From Shinella lacus (lineage in GTDB: Bacteria > Pseudomonadota > Alphaproteobacteria > Rhizobiales > Rhizobiaceae): 64,000 nt of DNA. This document shows, piece after piece, positions 42,593 to 50,441 of the stretch; within the stretch, counting starts at the first letter, position 1, and every line of letters starts with the position of its first letter. Position numbers and translations under genes: made by a program. The DNA lies in assembly GCF_010994755.1 (NCBI RefSeq), contig NZ_WHSB02000007.1, positions 124,001-188,000 on the forward strand, written 5' to 3'. The notes under the pieces were generated by a model. It had not been told where the DNA came from, searched no databases, and saw only the letters and a list, made by a program, of their open reading frames with translations.

Positions 42593-43075
42593 TTACTTCG
42601 GGCCGCCGGTGTTGAAGAAGTTCTGGATTGCCGCACCCGGCGCATTGCCGCCGCCGCCACGCAGTAGCTGGCCGAGGAAGGTGAGCTCGACGCCGCCGGT
42701 CGGCGTGACGCGGGAGATCATGTCGAAGACACGGCCGTCCTTCAGCGTGTAATGGGCGAGGCGGTCGACGACGCCTTCCTTGTCGAAATAGACGGCGAGA
42801 ATGCTCTGCTCGACGACCTTCGGCTTCATGAAGGCGACGGGGCGCGTGCGCTTCTGGGAAATGTAGTAGAAGACTTCGTTGTCGAAGGTCGCGGTCGCAG
42901 ACGGCGAGCCGAGCGAGAGCAGGACCTGTTCGCGCGACGAGCCGACCGGTGCCAGCGCCAGGGTTTCCTGGTCGACGACATACCCTTGATGCAGCACTTC
43001 GCCCGGACCCTGGCAGCCTGCAACAACGGATGCGGAGAGGGTGACGGCAATGGCGGCGTTACGCAACAGCTTCAT
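42593..43075 (-). CDS. bamE: outer-membrane assembly lipoprotein BamE (SmpA/OmlA)
   Basis: Accessory lipoprotein of the BAM outer-membrane protein insertion complex. The 160-residue precursor has the signal MKLLRNAAIAVTLSASVVAGCQG with the lipobox VAGC. The SmpA/OmlA domain follows (GSSREQVLLSLGSPSATATFDNEVFYYIS...AVYFDKEGVVDRL, ~45-115), and a Gly-rich C-terminal tail (LLRGGGGNAPG) is typical of rhizobial copies. It is divergent from the chaperone gene at 43226. An ATG nine codons upstream is possible but gives a less standard signal. Confidence 0.92.
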   Translation of the reverse strand: MKLLRNAAIAVTLSASVVAGCQGPGEVLHQGYVVDQETLALAPVGSSREQVLLSLGSPSATATFDNEVFYYISQKRTRPVAFMKPKVVEQSILAVYFDKEGVVDRLAHYTLKDGRVFDMISRVTPTGGVELTFLGQLLRGGGGNAPGAAIQNFFNTGGPK

Positions 43076-43225
43076 GTTCAGAGCATCTCTCTTCAACAAC
43101 ATCCCCGGGACTGTGATGGCCGCGCAGCCATTGCAATTCATGCCTGCTTCGGTAAACCAGCTTCGACCGTCATGCAACATGACTTGCGACGGCTCCATTG
43201 TTTGAATCGGGCAAAACTAGGCTTT

Positions 43226-43783
43226 ATGATGATTTTCGGCCTGTTCGGCAAAAAAAACGGCAACCGGCGCATCGTCGAAAAACAGTACGCGACGCTGACA
43301 AAGGCGGCGCGTCACCCCTATCTCTATGAAGTGCTTGATGTTCCGGACACGGTGATGGGCCGTTTCGAGATGCTGTCGGCCATGCTGATCCTCTACTTCC
43401 GGCGCACGCGCAAAAGCGCCACGTCGGGCCAGGAGATCGCCCAGGAGATCGTCGACGCCTTCTTCGAGGACGTCGATCACTCGATTCGCGAGCTCGGCGT
43501 CGGCGATGTCGGCGTGCCGAAGCGCATGAAGAAGTTCGCCGGCATGTTCTACGGCCGGCTGGAATCCTACGCCGCGGCGCTCGATTCCGGCGACCGCGAA
43601 GCGCTTGCGGCAGCGCTCCGCCGCAACATCCATCCGCAGGCGGGCGAGGGCGCGCCGTCGATGGCGGGGCTTGCCGACTATCTCTTTTCGGCCGAAAAGA
43701 CGATGACGGCCGTCGGCGAGGACGATATCGAGATCGGTGCACTCGGCGTGGCGGAACCCGGCGAACAAGGACAGACCGCCTGA
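43226..43783 (+). CDS. ubiquinol-cytochrome c chaperone family protein (Cbp3-like)
   Basis: A 185-residue cytosolic helical protein of the family that includes yeast Cbp3/UQCC, which assists cytochrome b assembly into the bc1 complex. Diagnostic segments are YEVLDVPDTVMGRFEMLSAM and GVGDVGVPKRMKKFAGMFYGRLESY. The bacterial role is less established. Two consecutive ATGs open the frame (43226, 43229). It precedes yceD with 21 bases between stop and start, so the two are likely co-transcribed, a conserved pairing in Rhizobiales. Confidence 0.9.
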   Translation: MMIFGLFGKKNGNRRIVEKQYATLTKAARHPYLYEVLDVPDTVMGRFEMLSAMLILYFRRTRKSATSGQEIAQEIVDAFFEDVDHSIRELGVGDVGVPKRMKKFAGMFYGRLESYAAALDSGDREALAAALRRNIHPQAGEGAPSMAGLADYLFSAEKTMTAVGEDDIEIGALGVAEPGEQGQTA

Positions 43784-43804
43784 AGGCGGCGCAAGGACGA
43801 GAGA

Positions 43805-44356
43805 ATGAACACAGACGACACGCCGTTTTCCTACCCGGTCAAGGTGGGACACATCTCCGCCAACCCGGTCTCGGTGACGATCGAAGCCGATGAAGAGGAG
43901 CGCGCGGGGCTGGCAAGGCTCTGGTCCGTGCTGGAGGTGAAGGCGCTCTCCGCCACCCTCCAGGTGCAGCGCTGGAAGCGCGACGGCGTGCGCCTCAAGG
44001 GGCGTGTTGCGGCGGATATCGTGCAGGCCTGCGTCGTGACGCTGGATCCGGTCGAGGCGCATATCGACGAGCCGGTCGATGTCATCTTCGTGCCGGAGGG
44101 CTCCAAGCTCGCGCGGCTTCCTCTCGCGACGGAAAGCGGCGAGATGCTGCTCGATCCCGATGGCCCGGACGCGCCGGAAATCTTCTCCGGCGACACGATC
44201 GACGCGGGCGTGACCGCCGCCGAACATGTCGCCCTGGCGATCGATCCCTATCCGCGCCGGGCCGACGTCGCCTTTTCCGGCCATATCGAAAGCACCGACA
44301 AGGACGACCGGAAGCCTTCGCCCTTCGCCGTTCTCAAGGACTGGAAAAAAGACTGA
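43805..44356 (+). CDS. YceD/DUF177 family protein
   Basis: A 183-residue cytosolic protein of the YceD family, which in many bacteria is encoded next to rpmF and plsX and has a reported role in 23S rRNA maturation. VKALSATLQVQRWKRDGVRLKGRVAADIVQACVVTLDPVEAHID is the core, with the single Cys typical of alphaproteobacterial members. It is followed by plsX, preserving the yceD-plsX-fabH order, but rpmF is missing from its usual place between them; 117 bases separate yceD from plsX and contain no gene. Confidence 0.9.
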   Translation: MNTDDTPFSYPVKVGHISANPVSVTIEADEEERAGLARLWSVLEVKALSATLQVQRWKRDGVRLKGRVAADIVQACVVTLDPVEAHIDEPVDVIFVPEGSKLARLPLATESGEMLLDPDGPDAPEIFSGDTIDAGVTAAEHVALAIDPYPRRADVAFSGHIESTDKDDRKPSPFAVLKDWKKD

Positions 44357-44473
44357 ACGGCTCCATAAGCGCCCGATAATTCAGTTGTGCCCCCGGCGAA
44401 AAGCGGTATTTTGACCGAATTCCGCCGCGGCAGGCCTCTGCCCCTGGAAAACAAGAACTAAGGCAAGACACGC

Positions 44474-45532
44474 GTGGTCAGAATTTCCGTCGACGTCATG
44501 GGTGGCGATTTCGGCCCCAAGGTCGCTATCCCAGGCGCAGCCAAGGCTCTCGAGCGCCATCCCGACATCCGCTTCGTGCTTTTCGGCATTTCTGCCGAAT
44601 GCGAGCCGATCCTGGCGCAATATCCGAAGCTGAAGGCCGCAAGCGTCTTCCATCATTGCGACGTCGCCGTCGCCATGGACGAGAAGCCGAGCCAGGCGCT
44701 GCGCCGCGGCCGCGGCAAATCCTCCATGTGGCGGGCGATCGATGCGGTCGCCAAGAACGAGGCCGACGTCGCCGTCTCCGCCGGCAATACCGGCGCGCTG
44801 ATGGCCATGTCGAAATTCTGCCTGCGCATGATGGCCAATATCGAGCGCCCGGCGATCGCCGGCATCTGGCCGACCCTGAAGGGCGAAAGCATCGTGCTCG
44901 ATATCGGCGCGACGATCGGCGCGGATGCGGGCCAGCTCTTCGATTTCGCGCTGATGGGCGGCGCCATGGCGCGCGCGCTTTTCGAGATCGACCGGCCGAC
45001 GCTCGGCCTGCTGAATGTCGGCGTCGAGGAGATCAAGGGCCAGGAAGAGGTGAAAGCCGCCGGCCAGCTCATCCGCGAGGCCAATTTCGACACGATCGAC
45101 TATTACGGATTCGTGGAAGGCGACGATATCGGTCGCGGCACGGTGGATGTGGTGGTGACGGAAGGCTTTGCAGGCAACATTGCGCTGAAGGCGGCGGAAG
45201 GCACGGCGCGGCAGATGGCCGAGTACCTGCGCGCGGCCATGTCGCGCACCTGGCTTGCCAAGCTGGGCTATATTCTCGCCAAAAGCGCCTTCGACCGGGT
45301 GCGCGAGAAGATGGACCCGCGCAAGGTCAATGGCGGCGTGTTCCTGGGCCTGAACGGCATCGTCATCAAGAGCCATGGCGGCACGGATGCCGAAGGGTTC
45401 GCGGCCGCGGTGGATGTCGGCTACGACATGGCCCGCAACGGCCTCAAGGACAAGATCGAAAAAGATTTGCAGAAGTATCATGCGGGCCGCCCCGTTGAAG
45501 GCGCCGCCCAGGGCATGATCGACGAGGTATAG
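44474..45532 (+). CDS. plsX: phosphate acyltransferase PlsX
   Basis: Makes acyl-phosphate from acyl-ACP for phosphatidic acid synthesis. The 352-residue sequence starts [21 protein letters not shown] with a GTG codon, contains the conserved [14 protein letters not shown] and [15 protein letters not shown] segments. It is followed by fabH with a 1-base gap, coupling phospholipid and fatty-acid initiation. Confidence 0.96.
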   Translation: MVRISVDVMGGDFGPKVAIPGAAKALERHPDIRFVLFGISAECEPILAQYPKLKAASVFHHCDVAVAMDEKPSQALRRGRGKSSMWRAIDAVAKNEADVAVSAGNTGALMAMSKFCLRMMANIERPAIAGIWPTLKGESIVLDIGATIGADAGQLFDFALMGGAMARALFEIDRPTLGLLNVGVEEIKGQEEVKAAGQLIREANFDTIDYYGFVEGDDIGRGTVDVVVTEGFAGNIALKAAEGTARQMAEYLRAAMSRTWLAKLGYILAKSAFDRVREKMDPRKVNGGVFLGLNGIVIKSHGGTDAEGFAAAVDVGYDMARNGLKDKIEKDLQKYHAGRPVEGAAQGMIDEV

Positions 45533-45533
45533 A

Positions 45534-46505
45534 ATGATCCGTTCAGTGGTCCGCGGCTTCGGAATAGCGCTTCCGAAGCGGGTACTCACCAATGCCGAAC
45601 TTGAAAGCATGGTCGACACGTCCGATGACTGGATCGTGCAGCGCACCGGCATTCGCCAGCGCTACATCGCGGGTGAGGGCGAGACGACCGCCTCGCTCGG
45701 CGAGGGCGCTGCGCGCGCGGCCCTCGACAAGGCGGGCCTGACGGCCGCCGACATCGACGTCATCATCGTCGCGACCTCGACGCCGGACAACACCTTCCCG
45801 GCGACCGCCGTCAACATCCAGAACCGCCTCGGCATGCATCACGGCTTCGCCTTCGACGTGCAGGCGGTATGTTCCGGTTTCGTCTATGCGGTGACGACCG
45901 CCGACGCCTATATCCGCGGCGGTCTGGCCAAACGCGTGCTGGTCATCGGCGCCGAAACCTTCTCGCGCATCCTCGACTGGACCGACCGCACGACCTGCGT
46001 GCTCTTCGGCGACGGCGCCGGCGCCATCGTGCTGGAAGCGCAGGAGGGGGCTGGCACCAACCAGGACCGCGGCGTGCTGACGACGCAGCTCCGCTCCGAC
46101 GGTGCGCACCGCGAAAAGCTCTATGTCGACGGTGGCCCCTCCACGACAGGCACGGTCGGCCATCTGCGCATGGAGGGCCGCGAGGTCTTCAAGCATGCGG
46201 TCGGCATGATCACCGACGTGGTTGTCTCGTCCTTCGATGCAACCGGCTTTTCGGCCGACGACATCGACTGGCTGGTGCCGCACCAGGCCAACAAGCGCAT
46301 CATCGACGGCTCGGCCAAGAAGCTCGGCATTCCGCTGGAAAAGGTCGTCGTCACCGTGGACCTGCACGGCAATACGTCCGCCGCCTCGATCCCGCTGGCG
46401 CTGGCGGCTGCTGCCAGCGACGGGCGAATCAAGGAGGGCGACCTCGTGCTTCTGGAGGCGATGGGCGGCGGCTTCACCTGGGGCGCGGTGCTGCTGCGCT
46501 GGTAG
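45534..46505 (+). CDS. fabH: beta-ketoacyl-ACP synthase III
   Basis: Starts fatty-acid synthesis by condensing acetyl-CoA with malonyl-ACP. The 323-residue protein has the complete Cys-His-Asn triad: [25 protein letters not shown] and [29 protein letters not shown] and [12 protein letters not shown] are family-typical ends. It begins two bases after the plsX stop and ends 99 bases before ihfA, which has its own candidate promoter. Confidence 0.97.
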   Translation: MIRSVVRGFGIALPKRVLTNAELESMVDTSDDWIVQRTGIRQRYIAGEGETTASLGEGAARAALDKAGLTAADIDVIIVATSTPDNTFPATAVNIQNRLGMHHGFAFDVQAVCSGFVYAVTTADAYIRGGLAKRVLVIGAETFSRILDWTDRTTCVLFGDGAGAIVLEAQEGAGTNQDRGVLTTQLRSDGAHREKLYVDGGPSTTGTVGHLRMEGREVFKHAVGMITDVVVSSFDATGFSADDIDWLVPHQANKRIIDGSAKKLGIPLEKVVVTVDLHGNTSAASIPLALAAAASDGRIKEGDLVLLEAMGGGFTWGAVLLRW

Positions 46506-46528
46506 CTTCACGCCGGCCCGCCGGACCG

Positions 46529-46556
46529 CTTGACCCGAGGGGGCAAGGACAATACT
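46529..46556 (+). promoter_or_regulatory. candidate promoter of ihfA
   Basis: CTTGAC at 46529-46534 (rhizobial -35 consensus) and AATACT at 46551-46556, 16 bases apart, about 50 bases before the ihfA start. Confidence 0.45.
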
Positions 46557-46604
46557 CTTCCGCCACTTAACCATACGCTTTCAATAGGAAATCGGTGAGG
46601 AACG

Positions 46605-46943
46605 ATGAGCGGCAAGACGGTGACACGTGCAGATTTGGCCGAATCGGTTTTCCGGAAGGTCGGCCTTTCAAGGACCGAATCCGCAGAGCTTGTCGAAACC
46701 GTGATCGACGAGATCTGCAACGCCATCGTGCGGGGCGAGAGCGTGAAACTCTCTTCCTTCGCGACCTTCCAGGTGCGTGACAAGAACGAGCGCATCGGCC
46801 GCAACCCGAAGACCGGCGAGGAAGTGCCGATTTCGCCGCGCCGGGTGATGACCTTCAAGGCCTCCAACGTGCTCAAGCAGCGGGTGCTGAAATCGCATCT
46901 GTCGCGCAAGGCCAAGCAGAAACTGGCGTCGCCGGCCTCCTGA
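46605..46943 (+). CDS. ihfA: integration host factor subunit alpha
   Basis: DNA-bending nucleoid protein, partner of IhfB. The 112-residue sequence has the HU/IHF core: [31 protein letters not shown], the body [28 protein letters not shown] (beta-arm with the intercalating Pro) and [17 protein letters not shown]. The C-terminal extension (~15 residues) is common in Rhizobiales. GTGAGGAACG precedes the ATG. A MerR-type gene follows 176 bases later. Confidence 0.95.
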   Translation: MSGKTVTRADLAESVFRKVGLSRTESAELVETVIDEICNAIVRGESVKLSSFATFQVRDKNERIGRNPKTGEEVPISPRRVMTFKASNVLKQRVLKSHLSRKAKQKLASPAS

Positions 46944-47119
46944 AGCGTGCCGCGATAGGTGCGAATCTGGAAGATCGCGACGCGCTTTAGGCGATTTTTC
47001 TGCCGATTGCCTGCCGTTCGGCAATTTGAAACTTGAATATCGCCTGGCAACCCGCTGAAATGAATACGATTCGGCAGCGTCGAAGTTTGGCTGCGCCGCG
47101 AGCTTTCATCGAGGGTAGA

Positions 47120-47650
47120 ATGGACAAGAGTCCGGACGCGTTCCGCACCATCAGCGAAGTGGCCGACGATCTCGACCTGCCGCAGCATGTTCTGCGTTTC
47201 TGGGAGACGCGGTTCACGCAGATCAAGCCGATGAAGCGCGGCGGCGGGCGACGCTATTACCGTCCGGAAGACGTGGACCTGCTGAAGGGCATCCGCCATC
47301 TCCTCTACGACCACGGCTACACGATCAAGGGCGTGCAGAAGCTGCTCAAGGTCAACGGCAACCGCTTCGTCGCGGCCATCGCCAGCGGCGATCTGGCAAC
47401 TGTCGAGGCACTCGCCGCCGCCAGCCACGAAGAACCGCCGCCGCCGAAGGCCGCCAGCGACGAGGACCAGATCGTCGGCCGCGCCAAGGCCCCCGCCAGC
47501 CGCCGTTTCTTCTCCTTCGTCGGCGGCACCGACGACCCGCCGGAAATCTCGCTGGGCAAGACCAGCGTCGGCAAGGAAGACCGCGCGCTGCTGCAGGAAG
47601 CGCTCTACGACCTGCTGGAATGCAAGCGCCTGCTCGACCAGGTTCGCTGA
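47120..47650 (+). CDS. MerR-family transcriptional regulator
   Basis: A 176-residue regulator with one MerR-type winged helix at the N-terminus ([47 protein letters not shown], ~8-60), where the typical RYWE reads RFWE. The remainder ([23 protein letters not shown]) is a short coiled-coil dimerisation helix after a Pro/Ala linker; there is no ligand domain. The gene after ihfA is conserved in Rhizobiales and its regulon is unknown. The ATG at 47120 follows GAGGG; upstream in-frame ATGs are not supported. Confidence 0.9.
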   Translation: MDKSPDAFRTISEVADDLDLPQHVLRFWETRFTQIKPMKRGGGRRYYRPEDVDLLKGIRHLLYDHGYTIKGVQKLLKVNGNRFVAAIASGDLATVEALAAASHEEPPPPKAASDEDQIVGRAKAPASRRFFSFVGGTDDPPEISLGKTSVGKEDRALLQEALYDLLECKRLLDQVR

Positions 47651-47661
47651 GCCCGCCAGAA

Positions 47662-47692
47662 GGCTACTCGGCTGCATCTTGACGGAGTAGCC
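47662..47692. other. hairpin after the merR gene
   Basis: GGCTACTC and GAGTAGCC form a perfect 8-base stem around 15 bases. The loop contains CTTGAC, a possible -35 element. No T-run follows, so termination is doubtful. Confidence 0.4.
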
Positions 47693-47706
47693 GAGCGGCA
47701 GCGATT

Positions 47707-47731
47707 GGAACATTGCTGCTGTGGATTGGTT
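47707..47731 (+). promoter_or_regulatory. near-consensus sigma-EcfG (general stress) promoter
   Basis: GGAAC at 47707-47711, 16 bases, then GGTT at 47728-47731. The rhizobial EcfG/RpoE2 consensus is GGAAC-N16-17-CGTT, so only one base differs. It points to the 64-residue protein 26 bases downstream. Confidence 0.55.
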
Positions 47732-47756
47732 CTCCCTTCGACGAAAGGAGACCAAT

Positions 47757-47951
47757 ATGTCCATCGAAAAGACCACACCCACGGACAACGAAATCGAAAC
47801 GCCACGCGGCCCGCAGGGCACCGGCGGAATTCCCGATCGCAAGCAGGAAGACGGCGTTGTCCCGCCGATCATCAAGCCCGGCGACCAGAGGAACCCGAAC
47901 GATCCGCCGTTGCCGCTGGTCAGCCCCATCGCTGGCGGCGGGACGTTTTAG
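47757..47951 (+). CDS. small proline-rich protein, 64 aa
   Basis: Unrecognised and probably unstructured: it reads MSIEKTTPTDNEIETPRGPQ onward, with many Pro, Gly, Asp and Asn, no hydrophobic segment and a Gly-Gly-Gly-Thr-Phe end (AGGGTF). AAAGGAG ends 6 bases before the ATG, strong evidence for translation. A near-consensus EcfG promoter precedes it, so it may belong to the general stress response. It is too short and low-complexity for function assignment, although small proline-rich stress proteins of this kind recur in Rhizobiaceae. Confidence 0.7.
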   Translation: MSIEKTTPTDNEIETPRGPQGTGGIPDRKQEDGVVPPIIKPGDQRNPNDPPLPLVSPIAGGGTF

Positions 47952-48006
47952 CGTCTGCGGGCGGGAGAGGGTGCAAGCATCGCATGTCGCCGCGCGCCGC
48001 CCTCCC

Positions 48007-48219
48007 TCAGTCGCGCTGCTGCGTCGGGTCCCATCCGCGCACGAAGCCCCGGCTAATCGCCGAACGGCTCATTTCAAGCTGGCGTCGCAGATGGGCGCAA
48101 TCGGCAAGCAGCGTTTCGATGGTCGCCTTGGCATCTCCGTCATGCCAGGCAAGCGCGGCGCTTACGGCATCGTCCTTGCCATCGTTCGTCTTTGCTTCGT
48201 ACTCGGGAAGCGGTCGCAC
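48007..48219 (-). CDS. small protein, 70 aa, candidate SOS-regulated gene
   Basis: A 70-residue hydrophilic helical protein starting MRPLPEYEAKTNDGKDDA and ending SRSAISRGFVRGWDPTQQRD. The pattern is that of a small conserved rhizobial family without known function (the SRGFVRGW tail recurs in my memory of rhizobial hypotheticals). The start is GTG at 48219, selected because CAGGAG lies 8 bases before it; a GTG eight codons earlier lies before that site. A perfect GTTC-N7-GTTC box, the LexA operator of Alphaproteobacteria, lies 70 bases upstream (48289-48303). No known SOS protein matches it. Confidence 0.72.
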   Translation of the reverse strand: MRPLPEYEAKTNDGKDDAVSAALAWHDGDAKATIETLLADCAHLRRQLEMSRSAISRGFVRGWDPTQQRD

Positions 48220-48288
48220 GTCAGTATTCTCCTGTGATGGCACAGCAAGCAGGCTGGTTTAACGATTTGGGAAAGGCTTCTCACCTTT

Positions 48289-48303
48289 GTTCCTATTATG
48301 TTC
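48289..48303. promoter_or_regulatory. LexA (SOS) box, GTTC-N7-GTTC
   Basis: GTTC-CTATTAT-GTTC on the plus strand (GAAC-ATAATAG-GAAC on the minus). The direct repeat GTTC-N7-GTTC is the established LexA recognition sequence of Rhizobiaceae and other Alphaproteobacteria, and here it is exact. It lies 70 bases upstream of the 70-residue protein on the minus strand. Confidence 0.8.
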
Positions 48304-48347
48304 TCATTCGCTAACGAGTCAAGCGCGGAGACGGGATTCGGCGGGAG

Positions 48348-48440
48348 AAAAAGCCCCGCACGATGGCGGGGCAAAACAAGCGTCACGCTTGGCTTTCTGT
48401 GACGCGGGGGAGTGCTCGCAAATGACAAGCGAGCGACGAC
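48348..48440 (-). ncRNA. candidate trans-acting small RNA with intrinsic terminator
   Basis: Read on the minus strand there are three consecutive hairpins: GCTCGC-TTGTCATTT-GCGAGC (48434-48414), GCGTCAC-AGAAAGCCAAGC-GTGACGC (48405-48380) and the terminator GCCCCGC-CATCGT-GCGGGGC followed by TTTTT (48372-48348). Between hairpins 1 and 2 is the single-stranded ACTCCCCC, the CU-rich anti-Shine-Dalgarno type of seed used by rhizobial sRNAs. No ORF with a ribosome site covers it and no protein gene lies upstream to which the terminator could belong. The 5' end is not defined; a weak promoter (TTGGTT-N16-TTTTAT, 48567-48540) would give a ~185-nt RNA. Confidence 0.6.
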
Positions 48441-48740
48441 ACTCTACGACTTTGGTCTAATCGCGGGAAAGGCCTGATTCAGCCGATTCGGTACGGTTGT
48501 GAAAAAAATTGCACTTTTTCGACCCGGGACGACCGTGCGATAAAACCAGCAATAACTATAAAACCAAGGTGGCCATTTCACGGTTGCAACGACGCTGGCC
48601 TGTTCGTTAGCTTTGAAAATGCCCGAATGACTCCGGAATGCGCGGCGAACATCGGTGGGATTCGCGGTGGGGCCTTTGGTTCCAAAGCATTCATTCCGGC
48701 TCCTCTTGGTCCGTTTTCGCGCTGCGCCTCATTTTTCCTC
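48441..48740. other. intergenic DNA without a visible gene
   Basis: Apart from the possible sRNA promoter at 48540-48567 (minus strand), I see no ORF with a ribosome site, no repeat and no structured element here. The stretch is relatively AT-rich for this genome (for example the A-run near 48513). Confidence 0.6.
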
Positions 48741-48767
48741 TTGCATCGAAAACACTGAGACTATAGG
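48741..48767 (+). promoter_or_regulatory. candidate promoter of tRNA-Pro
   Basis: TTGCAT at 48741-48746 and TATAGG at 48762-48767 (within CTATAG, a rhizobial-type -10) are 15 bases apart, shorter than ideal. The predicted start is just before the tRNA at 48781. Confidence 0.4.
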
Positions 48768-48780
48768 GGTTTCGGCGGTC

Positions 48781-48857
<77 letters not shown>

Positions 48858-48899
48858 TTTTCTTCTCCCTGATTTCCTGAGTTTGTAGGTTCCCCACGC

Positions 48900-48924
48900 G
48901 GAACTTTGCGCCCCTGTCCGCGTT
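48900..48924 (+). promoter_or_regulatory. sigma-EcfG (general stress) promoter, exact consensus
   Basis: GGAAC (48900-48904), 16 bases, CGTT (48921-48924). This is an exact match to the EcfG/RpoE2 consensus GGAAC-N16-CGTT of rhizobia. It lies 52 bases before the GlsB/YeaQ ATG. Confidence 0.8.
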
Positions 48925-48976
48925 GTTCTGCCGCCGGCTCCTTCGCCGGTGCTATCCGGAGCTTGAGGAGACGGGA

Positions 48977-49228
48977 ATGGAAGATGCAGGTATCGGCTGG
49001 ATCGCGGCCATCATCATCGGCGGCATCGCGGGCTGGCTCGCGGAAATGTTCATGAAGAGCAACATGGGCGTGCTGATGAACATCGTGCTCGGCATCGTCG
49101 GCGCGGCTGTGGCCAATCTGCTGCTCGGGTTGATCGGCGTCTCGCTCGGCGGCTGGATCGGTTATCTGATCGCCGGTTTCATCGGCGCCTGCGTCCTCAT
49201 CGCGATCGCAAGGGCGATCCGGCGGTAG
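48977..49228 (+). CDS. GlsB/YeaQ/YmgE family stress-response membrane protein
   Basis: An 83-residue inner-membrane protein with three Gly-rich transmembrane helices: IGWIAAIIIGGIAGWLAEMFM, NIVLGIVGAAVANLLLGLIGVSLG and GYLIAGFIGACVLIAIARAIRR. This is the transglycosylase-associated (YeaQ/GlsB) family seen in general stress regulons. The start follows GAGGAGACGGGA. The exact EcfG promoter 52 bases upstream supports stress induction. An ATG is chosen at 48977; the upstream open frame has no ribosome site. It ends at a bidirectional terminator before the polysaccharide operon. Confidence 0.9.
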   Translation: MEDAGIGWIAAIIIGGIAGWLAEMFMKSNMGVLMNIVLGIVGAAVANLLLGLIGVSLGGWIGYLIAGFIGACVLIAIARAIRR

Positions 49229-49246
49229 GGTAGCGGCAAGGTTTTT

Positions 49247-49282
49247 AAAGGGCCGTCTCTCCGAGAGGAGGGGCGGCCTTTT
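49247..49282. terminator. bidirectional terminator between the GlsB gene and the polysaccharide operon
   Basis: AAAGGGCCG and CGGCCTTTT pair around an 18-base loop. T-rich on both sides, so it could end both convergent transcripts. Confidence 0.7.
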
Positions 49283-49286
49283 CGTT

Positions 49287-50441
49287 TCAGGCGATGAGGC
49301 CGCGATAGACGGCTTCCGTCTCGCTGATCATGCGGGCCAGGCTGTAGTCGCCGCTGCGGGCGCGGGCAGCGGCGCTGTGGCGGGCGAGGCGGTCTGGATC
49401 GCTGAGGCGCAGCATGGCGCCGGCGAGCCGTTTCGGATCGTCGTCGTTTTCCACGAGCACGCCGTTCTCGCCGTCCTTCAGCACCATGGAAGCGCCGCCA
49501 ACGTCGGTGAGGATCAGCGGCTTGCCAGCGGCGGCGGCTTCCAGCATGACATAGGACATCGCCTCGTAGCGGCTCGGCATGACGAGCACATCGATGGCCG
49601 CCATCGCCTGCGGGCCTGTGAAGCCGGTGGTGAGGCGGATGCGCGGGGCATGGTCGGAGGCCTCGACCTGCTTTGCGACCGCACGCTCCGCCTCGCCGGA
49701 GCCGATCATCACCAGATGGGCATTCGGCACGCGGCCGGCGAGAAGCTGGAAGGCGGCGACGAGGCGCTCCGGCGCCTTCTGGTGGCAGAGCCGGCCGACG
49801 AAGCCGAAGAGCAGGGCGTCATCGGGGATGCCGAGTGCCTGGCGGACCGACTCGCGGGCGTGATCCGGTGGGGTCTCCACGCCGTTGACGACGATCGACA
49901 GTTTGTCCCGCGGCATGCCGAGCGCGCGGGCATGGGCATATTCGTCGGCCGAAACGCAGATCAACTTGTCGGTGAAGCCGCGTGCGAGCAGCTTTTCGAT
50001 CGAGCCATAGACCTTGCGGCCGAGATTGCCGAGACCGGGGTCCATGGTGCGGAAGGCGTGCGGCGTGTAGACCCGCGGGATGTGGCGGCCGGGCAGGCGC
50101 AGGCGCGACAGCGCGCCGGCCTTGGAACTGTGGCCGTGCACGATGTCGAACGGCCCGGCGCGGCGCATGACGGCGCGGATCGCCCGCCAGGCATTGAGGT
50201 CCGAGGGGCCGGGCGAGCGGGTCATCGCGACGATATGCGTGCCGGCAAGTGCCAGCGACTGCAATTCCTCGACGAAGCGCTCTTCGGCTCTCAGCGGCGA
50301 ATAGATGGCGTGCACGATATGGCCGCGCGCCTGCATGCCCCGGCAGAGGTCGATGAAATGCCGGCCGGAGCCGCCGCCGCTCGGCTCCAGCACCTGGAGC
50401 AGGCGCATCTGCCGCGGGTTCCTGTCCTGTTTGGTGCTCAT
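49287..50441 (-). CDS. glycosyltransferase family 4
   Basis: A 384-residue GT-B retaining glycosyltransferase. The N-domain begins MRLLQVLEPSGGGSGRHFIDLCRGM, with the Gly-rich loop that binds acceptor or nucleotide. The C-domain contains FGFVGRLCHQKAPERLVAAF and the GT4 EX7E motif in MPSRYEAMSYVMLEAAAAGKPLI. It is the last gene of the polysaccharide operon; its ATG overlaps the preceding ligase stop (ATGA). It probably adds one sugar to the lipid-linked repeat unit in the cytoplasm. Donor and acceptor unknown. Confidence 0.9.
   Translation of the reverse strand: MSTKQDRNPRQMRLLQVLEPSGGGSGRHFIDLCRGMQARGHIVHAIYSPLRAEERFVEELQSLALAGTHIVAMTRSPGPSDLNAWRAIRAVMRRAGPFDIVHGHSSKAGALSRLRLPGRHIPRVYTPHAFRTMDPGLGNLGRKVYGSIEKLLARGFTDKLICVSADEYAHARALGMPRDKLSIVVNGVETPPDHARESVRQALGIPDDALLFGFVGRLCHQKAPERLVAAFQLLAGRVPNAHLVMIGSGEAERAVAKQVEASDHAPRIRLTTGFTGPQAMAAIDVLVMPSRYEAMSYVMLEAAAAGKPLILTDVGGASMVLKDGENGVLVENDDDPKRLAGAMLRLSDPDRLARHSAAARARSGDYSLARMISETEAVYRGLIA

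Noticed and set aside
44357-44473. rpmF (L32) expected between yceD and plsX
   Set aside because: The 117-base gap is too short for a 60-codon ORF with a zinc ribbon, and none is present; the gene is elsewhere in these genomes.
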